Assembly (NCBI GenBank): GCA_947650365.1 | Contig: OX393557.1 | Location: 26,848,885-26,912,884 of the forward strand | Length of the DNA: 64,000 nt | Source of the DNA: Chamaelirium japonicum | Taxonomy: Eukaryota > Streptophyta > Magnoliopsida > Liliales > Melanthiaceae | Reading direction: 5' to 3' | Part shown: positions 45,282 to 54,336 of the stretch, one piece after another | Position numbering within the stretch: position 1 is the first letter of the stretch | How the letters are laid out: each line of letters begins with the position of its first letter | The notes under the pieces: model-generated | What the model was told of the DNA's origin: nothing | The model's database searches: none | The model's input: the letters and a program-made list of their open reading frames with translations, nothing else | Program-made: the position numbers and the translations under genes

Positions 45282-45939
45282 TCAGTCTGACTCCACGCTG
45301 CAAAAGGCATAGATTACGCGCCACACGTTTCCTCCAACCTGCCCAGGACAGATGCCCGATGTGTTCAGCAGCCAAGTAGCGAACGGCAATAGCGGTAGCC
45401 TCAACCCGCAGTTCAGCTGGCCCACCGAGACGATCGTCCCCGAGGCCTTCTCCCTACTAATGCTGCTGATGAAGATGGTTCGGGAGTTGATCCCGAAGGC
45501 CTTTTGGATCACTGCAAGGCTCGGCATTCGGGAGTGCTCCCTAAAGAGCCCCACCAATGCCTCCCACGCTTCACGATTCGACTTAAGCTCGTGGAAGCCT
45601 TTGTCGTGAAGGAAGAGAGTCTCCTCAATCGGCATCAGGGGCCCCATCTCGCACTCCATGCGAGGGACATGAGGAGGCTTGCACGGAGCGAACGCCTCAG
45701 TATAGCTTCTCCTCAAATTCTTCTACATCATCCCAGCTATCGGCTCTGACTGAAAAGACTTGCCCTTCTTCTCTGGCGTCTTCGACTCAGGGCGAGAAGG
45801 CTTGCCCTTCTCCTGAAGACTTGCCGTTGAGCGAGGGTTCGGGCCTCCAACAGCCCCTTGAAGAAGTCCTTCAAGCCTTTATTCAGCAAACGAAGGTCCT
45901 CTTCTACCCCATCGACCCAGTAGTGTCTTCAGAAGACAT
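45282..45939 (-). pseudogene. Antisense frame of the Tat-like element, 5' part
   Basis: From 45939 the minus strand begins MSSEDTTGSMG and soon meets a stop. A long frame at 45282-45716 then includes QLNCGLRLPLLPFATWLLNT and GICPGQVGGNVWRVIYAF. This resembles the N-terminal domain of plant proteins annotated as putative gypsy-type transposon (Transposase_28-like), by pattern only. Array-B-like sequence in inverted orientation (44990-45240) separates it from the middle exon. Confidence 0.5.
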
Positions 45940-46137
45940 ATTCGACGAGAAAGACGAAAGATCGGAAGGATCTGAGAGTTGAGAAGTTTCAAAAAATTCT
46001 CAGCACGGTGACAAATGAAGGTCCTTGAGCCCTATTTAGACTCGACGAACTCTCCCGCTATCAATTTCGAGAGAAGCGAGAGATTTTTCGGCCTCCTCCA
46101 AAGCTCGCGCAGACTAAGGGTCGCTGCCTGGCCGGTA

Positions 46138-46360
46138 GGGGGTTTAGGGTTTAGCGTTTAGGTTTAGGGTTGTTAGGTTATAGGGTTAGGGTTAGGGTTA
46201 GGGTGTTAGGGTTTTTAGGGTTAGGGGGTTAGGGTATTAGGGTTTTTAGGGTTAGGGTTAGGGTTAGGGTTAAGGTGTTAGGGCTTTTTAGGGTTAGGGT
46301 TAGGGTTGGTTTAGGTTTAGGGTTAGGGTTTGGGTCTAGGTTTAGGGTTTTAGGGTTTAG
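46138..46360 (+). repeat. Telomere-like TTAGGG/TTTAGGG block
   Basis: About 220 nt of degenerate repeats, mainly GGGTTA with some GGGTTTA, such as TTAGGGTTAGGGTTAGGG. It lies inside the Tat-like element, between the antisense frame and array C, so it is not a chromosome end. Confidence 0.9.
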
Positions 46361-46364
46361 GACC

Positions 46365-47640
46365 GCCCCCCTACCCGACCGAGCGCCAGACCCCCTACCT
46401 GACCGACCACCCTCACCTGACCAGTCGGGCCCTCTCCAACCGATTGGCCAGGCGCCCCCTTTCCGACCGGCTGGGCGGCCCCTAACCGACCGATCAGGGC
46501 AAACTGGCTAGGCGCCGGCGGTCGATTAGAATTGGCCTACGGCCGGCCGCCACTAGTACCTGGAAGCCAATCGGATTTTCGACAGTCCGTTGGGAGTCGA
46601 CCGACCGAGCGCCGCCTGACCCGACCGTAGGCCCGACCGGCCGACCAGACTGTCGACCGGTCGTGTGCCGGTGGTCGGTCGAAAATGGCCTACGGCCGGC
46701 AGCACACATTGACCGACCGAGTCTAGTACTGTCGGTCGGCAGCGACCGACCAACCAACAGACCGGCCAGGCCAGGCCAGTCGACCAGTCGAGCGCGAGCA
46801 CGGGCCGACCGATGCACCCAGCACCGGCGCACTGCGATCGGCCGCCCAACACATACACCCGGCCGACCATTAGCAAGGGGTCGGCGAACGTGACGGTCGA
46901 CCCCGGACAATAGGTCGGAAGACACGCACCTGGACGACCCTTAGCAGGGGGTTAACGGACGCAACAGTTAGCCTTGGACAGCGGGTTGGTAGATATGCAC
47001 CCGGCCGGCCCTTGGTAGGGGGTCGGCAGACGAGACGGTTGGCCCCAGACAGATGGTCAGCAGACACGCACCCGCCTCAACCCTTGGCTAGGCAAGCACA
47101 ACGGTCGGCCCCGGACATCGGGTTGGCGGACACACCCCAGCCCTTGGCAGGGGGTCAACGAGCACGACGGTCGACAGACATATCCTGGCCCTTGGCAGGG
47201 GGTCGACGACCTCAAAACCGACCCTTGGTAGAAGGTCAGCGAACGCGACGGTCAGCTCTGGACAGCGAGTCGACGGACAAGCACTCGGCGACCCTTGGAA
47301 GGGGATCGGTAGGCTCGATGGTTGTCCCCAGACAGAGGGTCAGCAGACACACACCCGACCGGCCTTTGGCCGGAAGTCGGCGGACTCGACGATCTGCCCT
47401 GGACAGCGAGTCAGCAGGCAAGCCCCAGCCTTTAGCAGGGGGTCGACAGCCTTGACGATCGGTCCCGGACAACGGGTCAGCAAACACACACCCGGCCGGC
47501 CCTAGCAAGGGGTCAGCGGGTGTGACAGTTGGCCCGGACAGTGGGTCAACAGACACTCACTCGATCGACCCTTAGCAAGGGGTTGCGGACGTGGCAGTTG
47601 GCCCCGGACAGCGGCTCGGCGAACACACAGCTAGTTTTTG
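46365..47640. repeat. Tandem array C, about 70-bp GC-rich units
   Basis: From about 46860, units of roughly 70 bp carry CCCTTGGCAGGGGGTCGGC-like and GGCCCCGGACAGCGGGTC-like words, in about ten copies. The stretch 46365-46860 is also GC-rich, with GACCGACCGA-like words in a less regular order. The array ends just before the polypurine tract. Confidence 0.82.
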
Positions 47641-47695
47641 CACTATAGAGTCCTAGCCAGCTAGGTTAGCACATGCCTTGTTGGGAGGGGGTAAT

Positions 47696-48325
47696 TATAG
47701 ATGCAAAATCTGACTAACGGCCAACAGTGGGACCTGCAGCCTTGTTAGGGGCCCATGGAAATACAGTGGGACCCGTAACCCTGTTTGGGGCCCACGGAGA
47801 TGACGACAGGACCCGCAGCCCTGCCTGGGGCCCACGCATACTATTCGGGGTCTAGTAAATCCCCCTGGATATTTACCAAAATTCCCGATATTTTCAACTT
47901 CTATAAATAGCAGACCCGACAAATATTCCAGGATTGAGATCAGAAATCCAAACCGGAATTCACTATTCCAGATTTCACTTTCTGTTTTCCAGAGCTCCTC
48001 GAGCTTTCTGGTGATCAGACTCTATTTAAGCTTGCTCCACCATCTGTCTACTTGTATAAGTACTACTCGGCCTGTCGAGGGTAGCTCTACTTCTTCAGAT
48101 ATAGTGGATTCAAAGGTTGCGTCTTACCGCACGAAAACATGGGCTTCGGCCGAACTTCGTCACCACCTCATGTGTCAACTCTTCTTCTCTCTCTCTACTC
48201 TATAGTGTCAATGTGACAGCTAAGCACACGACAGCCCAGCATCCCACATCAACCACATCTCGAAGGTCAACACCTTCATCGACTGTTGCAGGGGAATCGT
48301 ACGACGACCGTAATCTCCCCCCACA
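47696..48325 (+). repeat. Tat-like element 3' LTR
   Basis: 630-bp LTR matching 37067-37736 over its length. Its first bases read TATAGATGCAAAATC where the family has TGTGGGTGCAAAATT, a set of G-to-A changes. It ends CCCCCCACA. Confidence 0.85.
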
Positions 48326-49150
48326 CTGACGATAAGACTCAATATGGGAAAGAAGACTTAGCTCACCAATAATATGATCAGTGGCACTGTGGGTGCAAAA
48401 TTTGGCGGACGCCCTAAGGCAGGACCCACCAGCTCTGTCTGGGGTCCTACAAAGGAGACGACGGGACCCACTAGCCCTGCCTGGGGGTCCACAAAGATGA
48501 TGACGGGATCCACTAGCCCTGCCTGGTGTTCCACAAAGACAACAACGAAACCCATTGGCCTAGTTTGGAGTCTGTCAAAGCGACTGTAGAAACCGCCCCA
48601 GACCTCGGATATTTCCCAAATATCTATATATAGCAAACCAGATGAATGTTCCAGATCAATCTTCTGATTTCCAAATCAGACTTTCGAATTTCAGAGCCCT
48701 AACATTCCTATTTCTCTTCTAAGACAAATGACACTTGGCCCGTCAAGGTCACTACATTTCAAGTGTTAGTGAATTCAGGTTGCACCTTATAGCACAGAGA
48801 CGTAAGCTTCGGCTGAACTCCGATACTACATCTTATGTCAACTCTCTCAACTCTCAATCCCTTCTAAATCTAAGTCCACAAACTCTCAACTGCTTCAAAG
48901 CTCAAGTCTAAAAACCCAACGCTCGGACCGACGATCGAATCGATTGACTGTTGGGTGGAGTCCCCGGTTCGGCACGAGGATCATCCCCCACAGGCACCAG
49001 AGTCGATGATCCAGGGAGAAGAACTAGGATCAACCTCTGAAACCTGGAAAGCAGTGGATGCCGAGGGCTGAGAAGGCTGAGAAGTCTATAGGTGTTTCAG
49101 ATTCTTGGTTGGCTTCAATGCTCCATGGAGCCCAAGATCTATAAGCAGTT
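48326..49150 (-). pseudogene. Copia protease and gag-end remnant, split by a solo LTR
   Basis: Removing the solo LTR 48388-48992 restores a minus-strand frame SPWIIDSGATDHIIGELSLL, a Copia protease with Asp-Ser-Gly. It continues across the Tat-like element into the remnant at 36760-37066. The flanking sequence to about 49150 fits the end of a Copia gag. The remainder of the element was not found. Confidence 0.78.
48388..48992 (+). mobile_element. Solo LTR of the Tat-like family
   Basis: 605-bp LTR that begins TGTGGGTGCAAAATTTGG and ends ATCATCCCCCACA. It is flanked by a perfect GGCAC duplication (48383-48387 and 48993-48997). No internal sequence is present. It is related to but distinct from the LTR ending 62 bp to its left. 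It interrupts a Copia protease remnant. Confidence 0.92.
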
Positions 49151-51135
49151 TATGTAGTATGATTCCATTTCTAGTTTGTGGTCTGTCCTACAACGGACTT
49201 ATGGACATACTAAATTCTTGAGGACAATTATCTAGCAGAGAAAAAAAAGCTAACAATAGCTTTGGTAAAACAAACAAATCCATCGTGCAGAATATGCAAA
49301 ACTTTGTTGATAGCTCCATGTGTCCTATATAGCGACCAAATTAAGCATTTTAACATAATTGTACTTTTTGATAGAAATTTACATGTATAAAGTTCTGTTG
49401 TGATAATTCATGTACATAGAATGTGCCCAAACAAGTGTACTCAACTTTTGTACACATTTAGCCATGCAACCACACCATAAGATTTGGAAATTGAATGAAA
49501 TTATGATACACCACCTAGACACGCATCAGCACCTGATTCTTGTATCCAAATCCATGCAACATAGGTGGCATTCTGACCTTGATGGTGACCAACTCATGTA
49601 CTCTGTACATATTTTGGGACTTGCCCTGATTAGGTTAGGGTTGCATTGCGGCCATTGCCCAAGTCCTCCCTATACTAAAGCCCAAATCCTGCCCGGGAGC
49701 TTCTTGTCAAACATTTTTTTGAGTGTCTCTAGAATTGGGTGAAGCATCTCAATGCTCTTATTGTTTTTTGAGAAATTCCTCTCAGTGAATGAGGGGGGGT
49801 TCGGCCTAGACCCCAACCAGTAAATTAATCACTCAATGATCTGACAGTTGTATAGGAAGATCAGGTCATCCCATTCGTGCTCTCGTAGTTATCACACTAT
49901 TTAGCCGGGCCACCGCTAAAGTCTGGCGACTAGAGCATCTCTAAAAACGTCATGAGAATCCAAAAAAATCTTGGGGTTTGGAAGCTCATTTACGAAATAT
50001 TCTTCATAGATGAGTTATGGGGGTTCCTTTCTGTTCACTAGTTCATTCTTAATGTTGCACCAGATTGTTCTGGTAAAACTAGAAGCTCATGATACCACTT
50101 GACGTAGCGGATGCATGAAAGGACATGCTCGAGAGAACATGGAAGCCCAAGGAAGAAGAAAATTATTGTCTTTCTTCAATAAATCCTTGGATCGAACCCA
50201 TGAAAGTTTCTTGAACCCACAAGGAAGATAAACCATAGAACCAACTAGTAATACTAGGAAAGGACAAAGAAGAGGAAGATAAATCCATCTTAAATCTTGT
50301 TCATCATAGATTCATAATAATTGGTTCTTTCTTATAACCTACTTCATGTATATATAAACTAGACTTATAATCCCAATCAAACAAGTAGGTGACCCCCACT
50401 AACATAGGCCCTGGGGGCTAGGTACGAGCTTGCATGGACGATACTCGTTGGGTGTTATGGGAGGGCTTCGTGCACGGATGCAGGCTAGGATGACACTCCT
50501 ATATCAATTCTTCACCTCCATGAGATTTTAGGGCTTTAGATCAAGTTTGTCTAATTTGTTTAGGATCTTGTCTTATTCCCTAATTTAATACCCAACAACT
50601 TTTAAGTATGTCAGACTCAGAACACTTTCTTGGTAGGATTGTGCACCAGCTAGAACCACCTTGATCTAATTTAATCTAATTTAACTTGCTCAAATCTGAG
50701 TTAGGTGGAGAGTAGCCATCTTCCCCATAATTAATCAATCATTATTCCCTTTAATTTTAAATCCTTTTTTTCTCTTTCTTCCTCTTGTTTATGTTGTGCA
50801 TAATAGCAACCTTTTTGTTATTTGGTTAAATTTCACTATCATGTTCCTTCTTTGGTTTATTTTTTAACAGATCCCAGAAGAGATCAATCAGGTATAAGGT
50901 TGTCATCAGCAGAAAGAGGAACTATGGTAACAGATTCTTGAAGGGAGGGGGGGTGACAAAAAAAAATGAAAGAAGAAAAGACGCTTGATATAAATTTGGA
51001 GAAGTGAGGAGGAAGAAAGAAAAGAAAAGGGGGCAGGGGGACAGGGTAGGGGAATAGAGATGCAGGGCTGTCTAACCAGGACATGCATCCCCTCTCACTT
51101 ATGGCCTTAGGCAACCAATATGATGCCCAAAAATA
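49151..51135. other. Intron 5, right part
   Basis: Mostly AT-rich intron. A minus-strand TGGTATCATGAGC near 50090-50103 recalls a primer-binding site next to a possible LTR end, but I could not define an element. No coding domain was seen. Confidence 0.5.
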
Positions 51136-51144
51136 TAAAGAATA

Positions 51145-51658
51145 GGGATTTTTACAAATCGACCCCCGTAATCTTCTCCATTTAAATAGAAAACTCTGTA
51201 AAGTCAATGTTTACATATAAACCCCTTAAATCATCCAATATTTACATATCGACCCCTGTAGTTAGTTGGTATCCAAAGTAAAGGAATATTTCTGAAATAT
51301 TCATAAATCGACTGTTATTTTTTTAATCCATAGGGGAAATAACCGATTTACCTATAGTTTTAATTACATAAATTGACATATCTTTATTGAACATGGACTT
51401 AATCCAAAACAAGCACAAACATAACCCGAATCTAATTGAACCTAATCGGAATAATTCTCACATTGGAGGGATATTTATAGAGTTAAGGTAAATTATTAAG
51501 TATGAAATCGAAAATATTCTCTTGTTTTCGATGTCAACTAACTGCAGGGGTCAATATGCAATATTTGAATGAATTGAAGGGTTCATATGTAAATATCAAT
51601 TTTATAAGGTTTTATATATAAATAGAGAAGATTGTAGGGGTTAATTAGTAAAAAACCC
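51145..51658. mobile_element. Mutator-type MITE
   Basis: 514-bp element with terminal inverted repeats of about 125 bp that start GGGATTTTTACAAATCGACC. A perfect 9-bp duplication TAAAGAATA flanks it (51136-51144 and 51659-51667). A 9-bp duplication with long inverted ends is the mark of Mutator-like elements. No coding sequence. It lies in intron 5, about 260 bp from exon 5. Confidence 0.87.
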
Positions 51659-51920
51659 TAAAGAATAATCTTTCCCTCCACTTTTATCCTCGAAATTTTA
51701 CATGGTCATCCATAAATAAGTTTCATTTATGCACTAATGGAAAAAAAACCACTAAGAGACCGAAGCATTAAAACTTGCGCGTGACGAAAAGTTAATAAGT
51801 GGTTGAATAGGTGACAGAACTAAATCAAATACGATCCCTCAATCGATATGATTAGTGTAGCTTCAACCGACTAGACATCCTATTTTCAAAAATAAATCAC
51901 TGTGGACGGGACGAGATCAC

Positions 51921-52013
51921 CTGTGCAAGAATGATCGGCCCGCCCTGCGTTGCGAACAGATTTTCCTCCTTCATAAGAGTCACTATCTTTGTAAGAAACC
52001 GCTCCATCTCTTG
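51921..52013 (-). CDS. BGAL: Beta-galactosidase exon 5
   Basis: This exon encodes residues 152-182, [20 protein letters not shown] followed by [11 protein letters not shown]. It carries the first half of the GH35 active-site signature. The signature is completed by exon 6, which lies 17.2 kb away across intron 5. The exon ends in phase 0 at a GTGATC donor. Confidence 0.92.
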
Positions 52014-52095
52014 CTGTGCAACCAATCGCTCGCAAGGTTAGCAATTAATCACGCTGCAGAAAGTGAAATAATCGAGTAATGCAGAGACAGGGTAC

Positions 52096-52162
52096 CTGAA
52101 ACGCTGCATTCGCTGTCCGAAATTGAATCCCAGGAATAAAGTGCAGCCAAAGAGGGAATCCC
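52096..52162 (-). CDS. BGAL: Beta-galactosidase exon 4
   Basis: This short exon completes Gly129 and encodes GFPLWLHFIPGIQFRT and the rest to residue 151. It matches the conserved GH35 stretch GGFPxWLxxxPGIxFRT. The acceptor is TTGCAG and the donor GTACCC. It closes in phase 0 after exon 3. Confidence 0.92.
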
Positions 52163-52240
52163 CTGCAATCAAAAGTAAGCTGAATGAATGAAGCTCCTGT
52201 GATTGCTCCAACATTGGACTCAACCATCCAATTGGAGAAC

Positions 52241-52420
52241 GATTTTGTTCCAACCTCCTTAAAGAGGTTGGAGCATCCCGCTCTCTCTCATTGGTCCATC
52301 TCGAGGGCTTTTGGTCACTTCACCATGATATACAGTATGAAATGACAAACATATCCTTCGAATGGACCAATGAGAGAGAGTGGGATGCTCCAACCTCTTT
52401 AAGGAGGTTGAAACAAAATC
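52241..52420. mobile_element. 180-bp MITE in intron 3
   Basis: Inverted ends of about 65 bp beginning GATTTTGTTCCAACCTCC pair almost perfectly. Each end holds its own small palindrome (CCAACCTCCTTAAAGAGGTTGG). No clear target duplication was found, so the superfamily is open. Confidence 0.8.
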
Positions 52421-52432
52421 ATAGCCCTCTTT

Positions 52433-52895
52433 GGATAGGATTATGATTCAATGATTCTAGGAGCCCGGAATCCCAAAATCCCAAAAAAGGGCTCTAGAGT
52501 CCGGAGCCTGTTTGGATAGGATTTTGATTCTAGGATTCTAGAAGTCCGGAATCCCAAAATCCCAAAAAAGGGCTCTGGAGTCCAGAGCCTCGATTTTGGG
52601 CTCCAAAAAGATGGCTCTCAGAAGTACATTTTGGGCTCTCCGCAGAAACACTTTTTGGGATCGAATTGTATCCAAAGAGACTCTTTATCTTTTTTAGGGA
52701 TTCCGAGCTTCATGAATCCTGGAATCGAAGCGTATCCAAACAGGCCCTTAATTTTCGGCTCCCGAGAATGACTCTCAAAAGTACATTTTGGGCTCTCCGC
52801 AAAAACACTTTTTGGGATCCGGTTGTATCCAAACAGGCTCTTCGTCTTTTTTAGGGATTCTAGGCTTTCAGAATCCTAGAACCGGAGCGTATCGG
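52433..52895. repeat. Duplicated MITE-like repeat in intron 3
   Basis: Two copies of a segment of about 72 bp (GGAATCCCAAAATCCCAAAA near 52470 and 52550) are followed by two copies of a segment of about 145 bp (AAAAGTACATTTTGGGCTCT near 52640 and 52780). Outer words TTTGGATAGGATT and GTATCCAAACAGGC are partly complementary. A hAT-like MITE with internal duplication is possible. Confidence 0.6.
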
Positions 52896-52951
52896 ACACT
52901 TCGAGAGCCCAACAGGCTGCGTCGAATCGGAGTGAGAGAGGCATTACAGAC

Positions 52952-53064
52952 CCATAATTCCATTCGGCGCAGGCGTAAGGGCCGATCCTCAGACTGACGA
53001 AGAGCCCAGCCGCCTGGACTGCCTTCACGAATCTCACCAGATCAAACCTCCCTTGGAAGTAGTA
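52952..53064 (-). CDS. BGAL: Beta-galactosidase exon 3
   Basis: This exon encodes residues 92-128 plus two bases of codon 129. It begins [14 protein letters not shown] and ends in the conserved [13 protein letters not shown]. The donor is GTCTGT. The intron before it (108 nt) carries a short ATG/CAT triplet repeat. Confidence 0.93.
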
Positions 53065-53172
53065 CTGTTGCCATTGCCAAACACAAGCCATCATCATCAT
53101 CATCATCATCATCAACAACACAGCTAAATCTAGCTATCACCACCCAACTGCCCTTGCCTCCTCCCCTCGTAC

Positions 53173-53268
53173 CTGGCCTCGCACGGGCTCATGGTAGTTC
53201 CAGAAGACGTACGTGTCGATCACGTCCAACCCCCCTTCCTTGGATTTCCTGATGAGCTCTGGCCACGC
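53173..53268 (-). CDS. BGAL: Beta-galactosidase exon 2
   Basis: This exon encodes residues 60-91 in phase 0 between a TAG acceptor and a GTACGA donor. It reads [20 protein letters not shown], then [12 protein letters not shown], the conserved early barrel segment of GH35. Most relatives have Met-Trp-Pro at the exon start; here it is Ala-Trp-Pro. Intron 1 is only 80 nt and carries a GA-rich tract. Confidence 0.92.
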
Positions 53269-53348
53269 CTACACGTCCAACCTCACTGCATTTCTCGGAA
53301 AGAGAGAGAAAGAGAGAGAGAGAAAGTAGAAGGGAGTGAGATTCTTAC

Positions 53349-53525
53349 CTCAGGTGTGCTCCGAGGGTAATGGATCGAGCCGGAGAGCAGGAGCCGCCGG
53401 CGCCCGTCGATGACGAGGGCCCTGCTGTCGTACGTGACGGTGGTCGAGGATCCCCGCTCGAAGCAGAGGTCGCCCACAACTACAATGGAGAGGAAGATCA
53501 GAAGGGCGGGATGAAACGAGCCCAT
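53349..53525 (-). CDS. BGAL: Beta-galactosidase exon 1 (start codon, signal peptide)
   Basis: This exon encodes residues 1-59 and ends in phase 0 at a GTAAGA donor. The ATG at 53525 was chosen because it begins [18 protein letters not shown], a hydrophobic signal-peptide core. The mature start [12 protein letters not shown] and the motif [12 protein letters not shown] follow, both typical of GH35 enzymes. The frame stays open upstream to 53792, but that stretch looks like untranslated leader. Confidence 0.93.
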
Positions 53526-54336
53526 TCGATCCGATCTCAGGACCTTTACCTCCCCATTGTCACAGAGGCCGGACAAGAGTCGCTTCTCTCCGCGTGGTGA
53601 TGACTGAGGGGACAACGACAAGACATAGTTGGAAGTTGCCGTACAGTACGTGGACTGTCCGTCACCCCAAGATAAGAGACGGGGTAGCGCCGTAGCGGGC
53701 CCCACCCAGCAATCATGATAGCAGCATGGGGTCTGCTGTGGACATGACAGTTTTGCGCATGGCCTGGGCTGAGCTATAATATTAAAGGCCATTTTTATTT
53801 GGACCGGTCTCGGACAACATTAAATAAACCCGAAGTCCGTACATATAAATGTATTCTGGATCGAAATCTCATTCAATCCTTTCTCTATTTATTTCATAGA
53901 AAGTTCTTTTTTTCTTGTAATAGAATTACATATTCCACCACTAGAAGTTATACTACATCTGACTAAATAATATAAGCAAACTACAAAACTATTGGCCGGC
54001 AAAAACAACGAAAACCAATGTCGTCCTGACAGAGAACCTTTAATCATTCTTAGAAAGTTATGAACAACATATCCTTTAATTATTCTTTTCATTGTAATTG
54101 TCTAATTGGTACCCCTAAATCCTCTTTGCGATCCTATAAAAGTGCTAATTCAAACATTGTTACAAAACAAAAAACAAAGTTCAAAACCATAGAGCCTATA
54201 AAGCTATCAAGCAGCCTATCAGCCAACTCTAATGCCTATAAGACTATCAAGTATTAGCCTCCCCTTTGAAAGAATGAGAGAGAGAGAGAGGAGAGACTAT
54301 AAAACTCACAATTAGCTGCCCCTTTCTAAAAGTATC
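53526..54336 (-). promoter_or_regulatory. Upstream region of the beta-galactosidase gene
   Basis: 810 nt between the start codon and the next transposon LTR. The minus strand has TTAATATTATAG near 53770-53780 as a weak TATA candidate about 250 nt upstream of the ATG. No better core promoter element stands out. Any promoter must be compact or extend past the LTR at 54337-55049. Confidence 0.35.

Larger units (their letters stand above)
37067..48325 (+). mobile_element. Tat-like Gypsy element without pol, rich in tandem arrays, with antisense frame
   Basis: The LTRs are 37067-37736 and 47696-48325. The sequence after the 5' LTR, TTTAGCTCCGTCTGTGAGAT, resembles the primer region of Tat-lineage elements. 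A purine tract TTGGGAGGGGGTAA precedes the 3' LTR. The flanks CTAAT and CTGAC differ by two transitions. They are a true target duplication, because removing the element restores a Copia protease frame. Inside, in order: decayed gag (37860-39660), a 186-bp tandem array, 70- and 95-bp tandem arrays, an antisense frame (43162-45939), a telomere-like block, and a third array. No protease, reverse transcriptase, RNase H or integrase is present. It is non-autonomous, 11.26 kb, in intron 5. Confidence 0.87.
312..53525 (-). other. BGAL: Beta-galactosidase gene (GH35), partial at 3' end, 12 exons seen
   Basis: The gene encodes a plant beta-galactosidase of glycoside hydrolase family 35, a secreted cell-wall enzyme that removes terminal beta-galactosyl residues from wall glycans. 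Exons on the minus strand: 53349-53525, 53173-53268, 52952-53064, 52096-52162, 51921-52013, 34599-34742, 17621-17709, 17408-17513, 17221-17308, 15931-16049, 13133-13294 and 312-508. All junctions are GT-AG, phases match throughout, and the 1451 nt joined contain no stop. Residues 1-27 look like a signal peptide. The GH35 signature [14 protein letters not shown] gives the acid/base Glu186, and WSENYPGW gives the nucleophile Glu255. Family members are usually about 700-850 residues, so the 483 seen are the N-terminal part and the remaining exons lie left of position 1. Introns 5, 6 and 11 are 17.2, 16.9 and 12.6 kb and are filled with transposons. Intact exons suggest function, but transcription is not shown. 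The subfamily is not assigned. Confidence 0.93.

Noticed and set aside
46138-46360. Possible chromosome end
   Set aside because: The telomere-like block lies within a retrotransposon, is degenerate, and is followed by ordinary sequence and the 3' LTR.
50090-50103. Primer-binding site of another LTR element (minus strand TGGTATCATGAGC)
   Set aside because: No LTR pair, duplication or coding domain could be tied to it.
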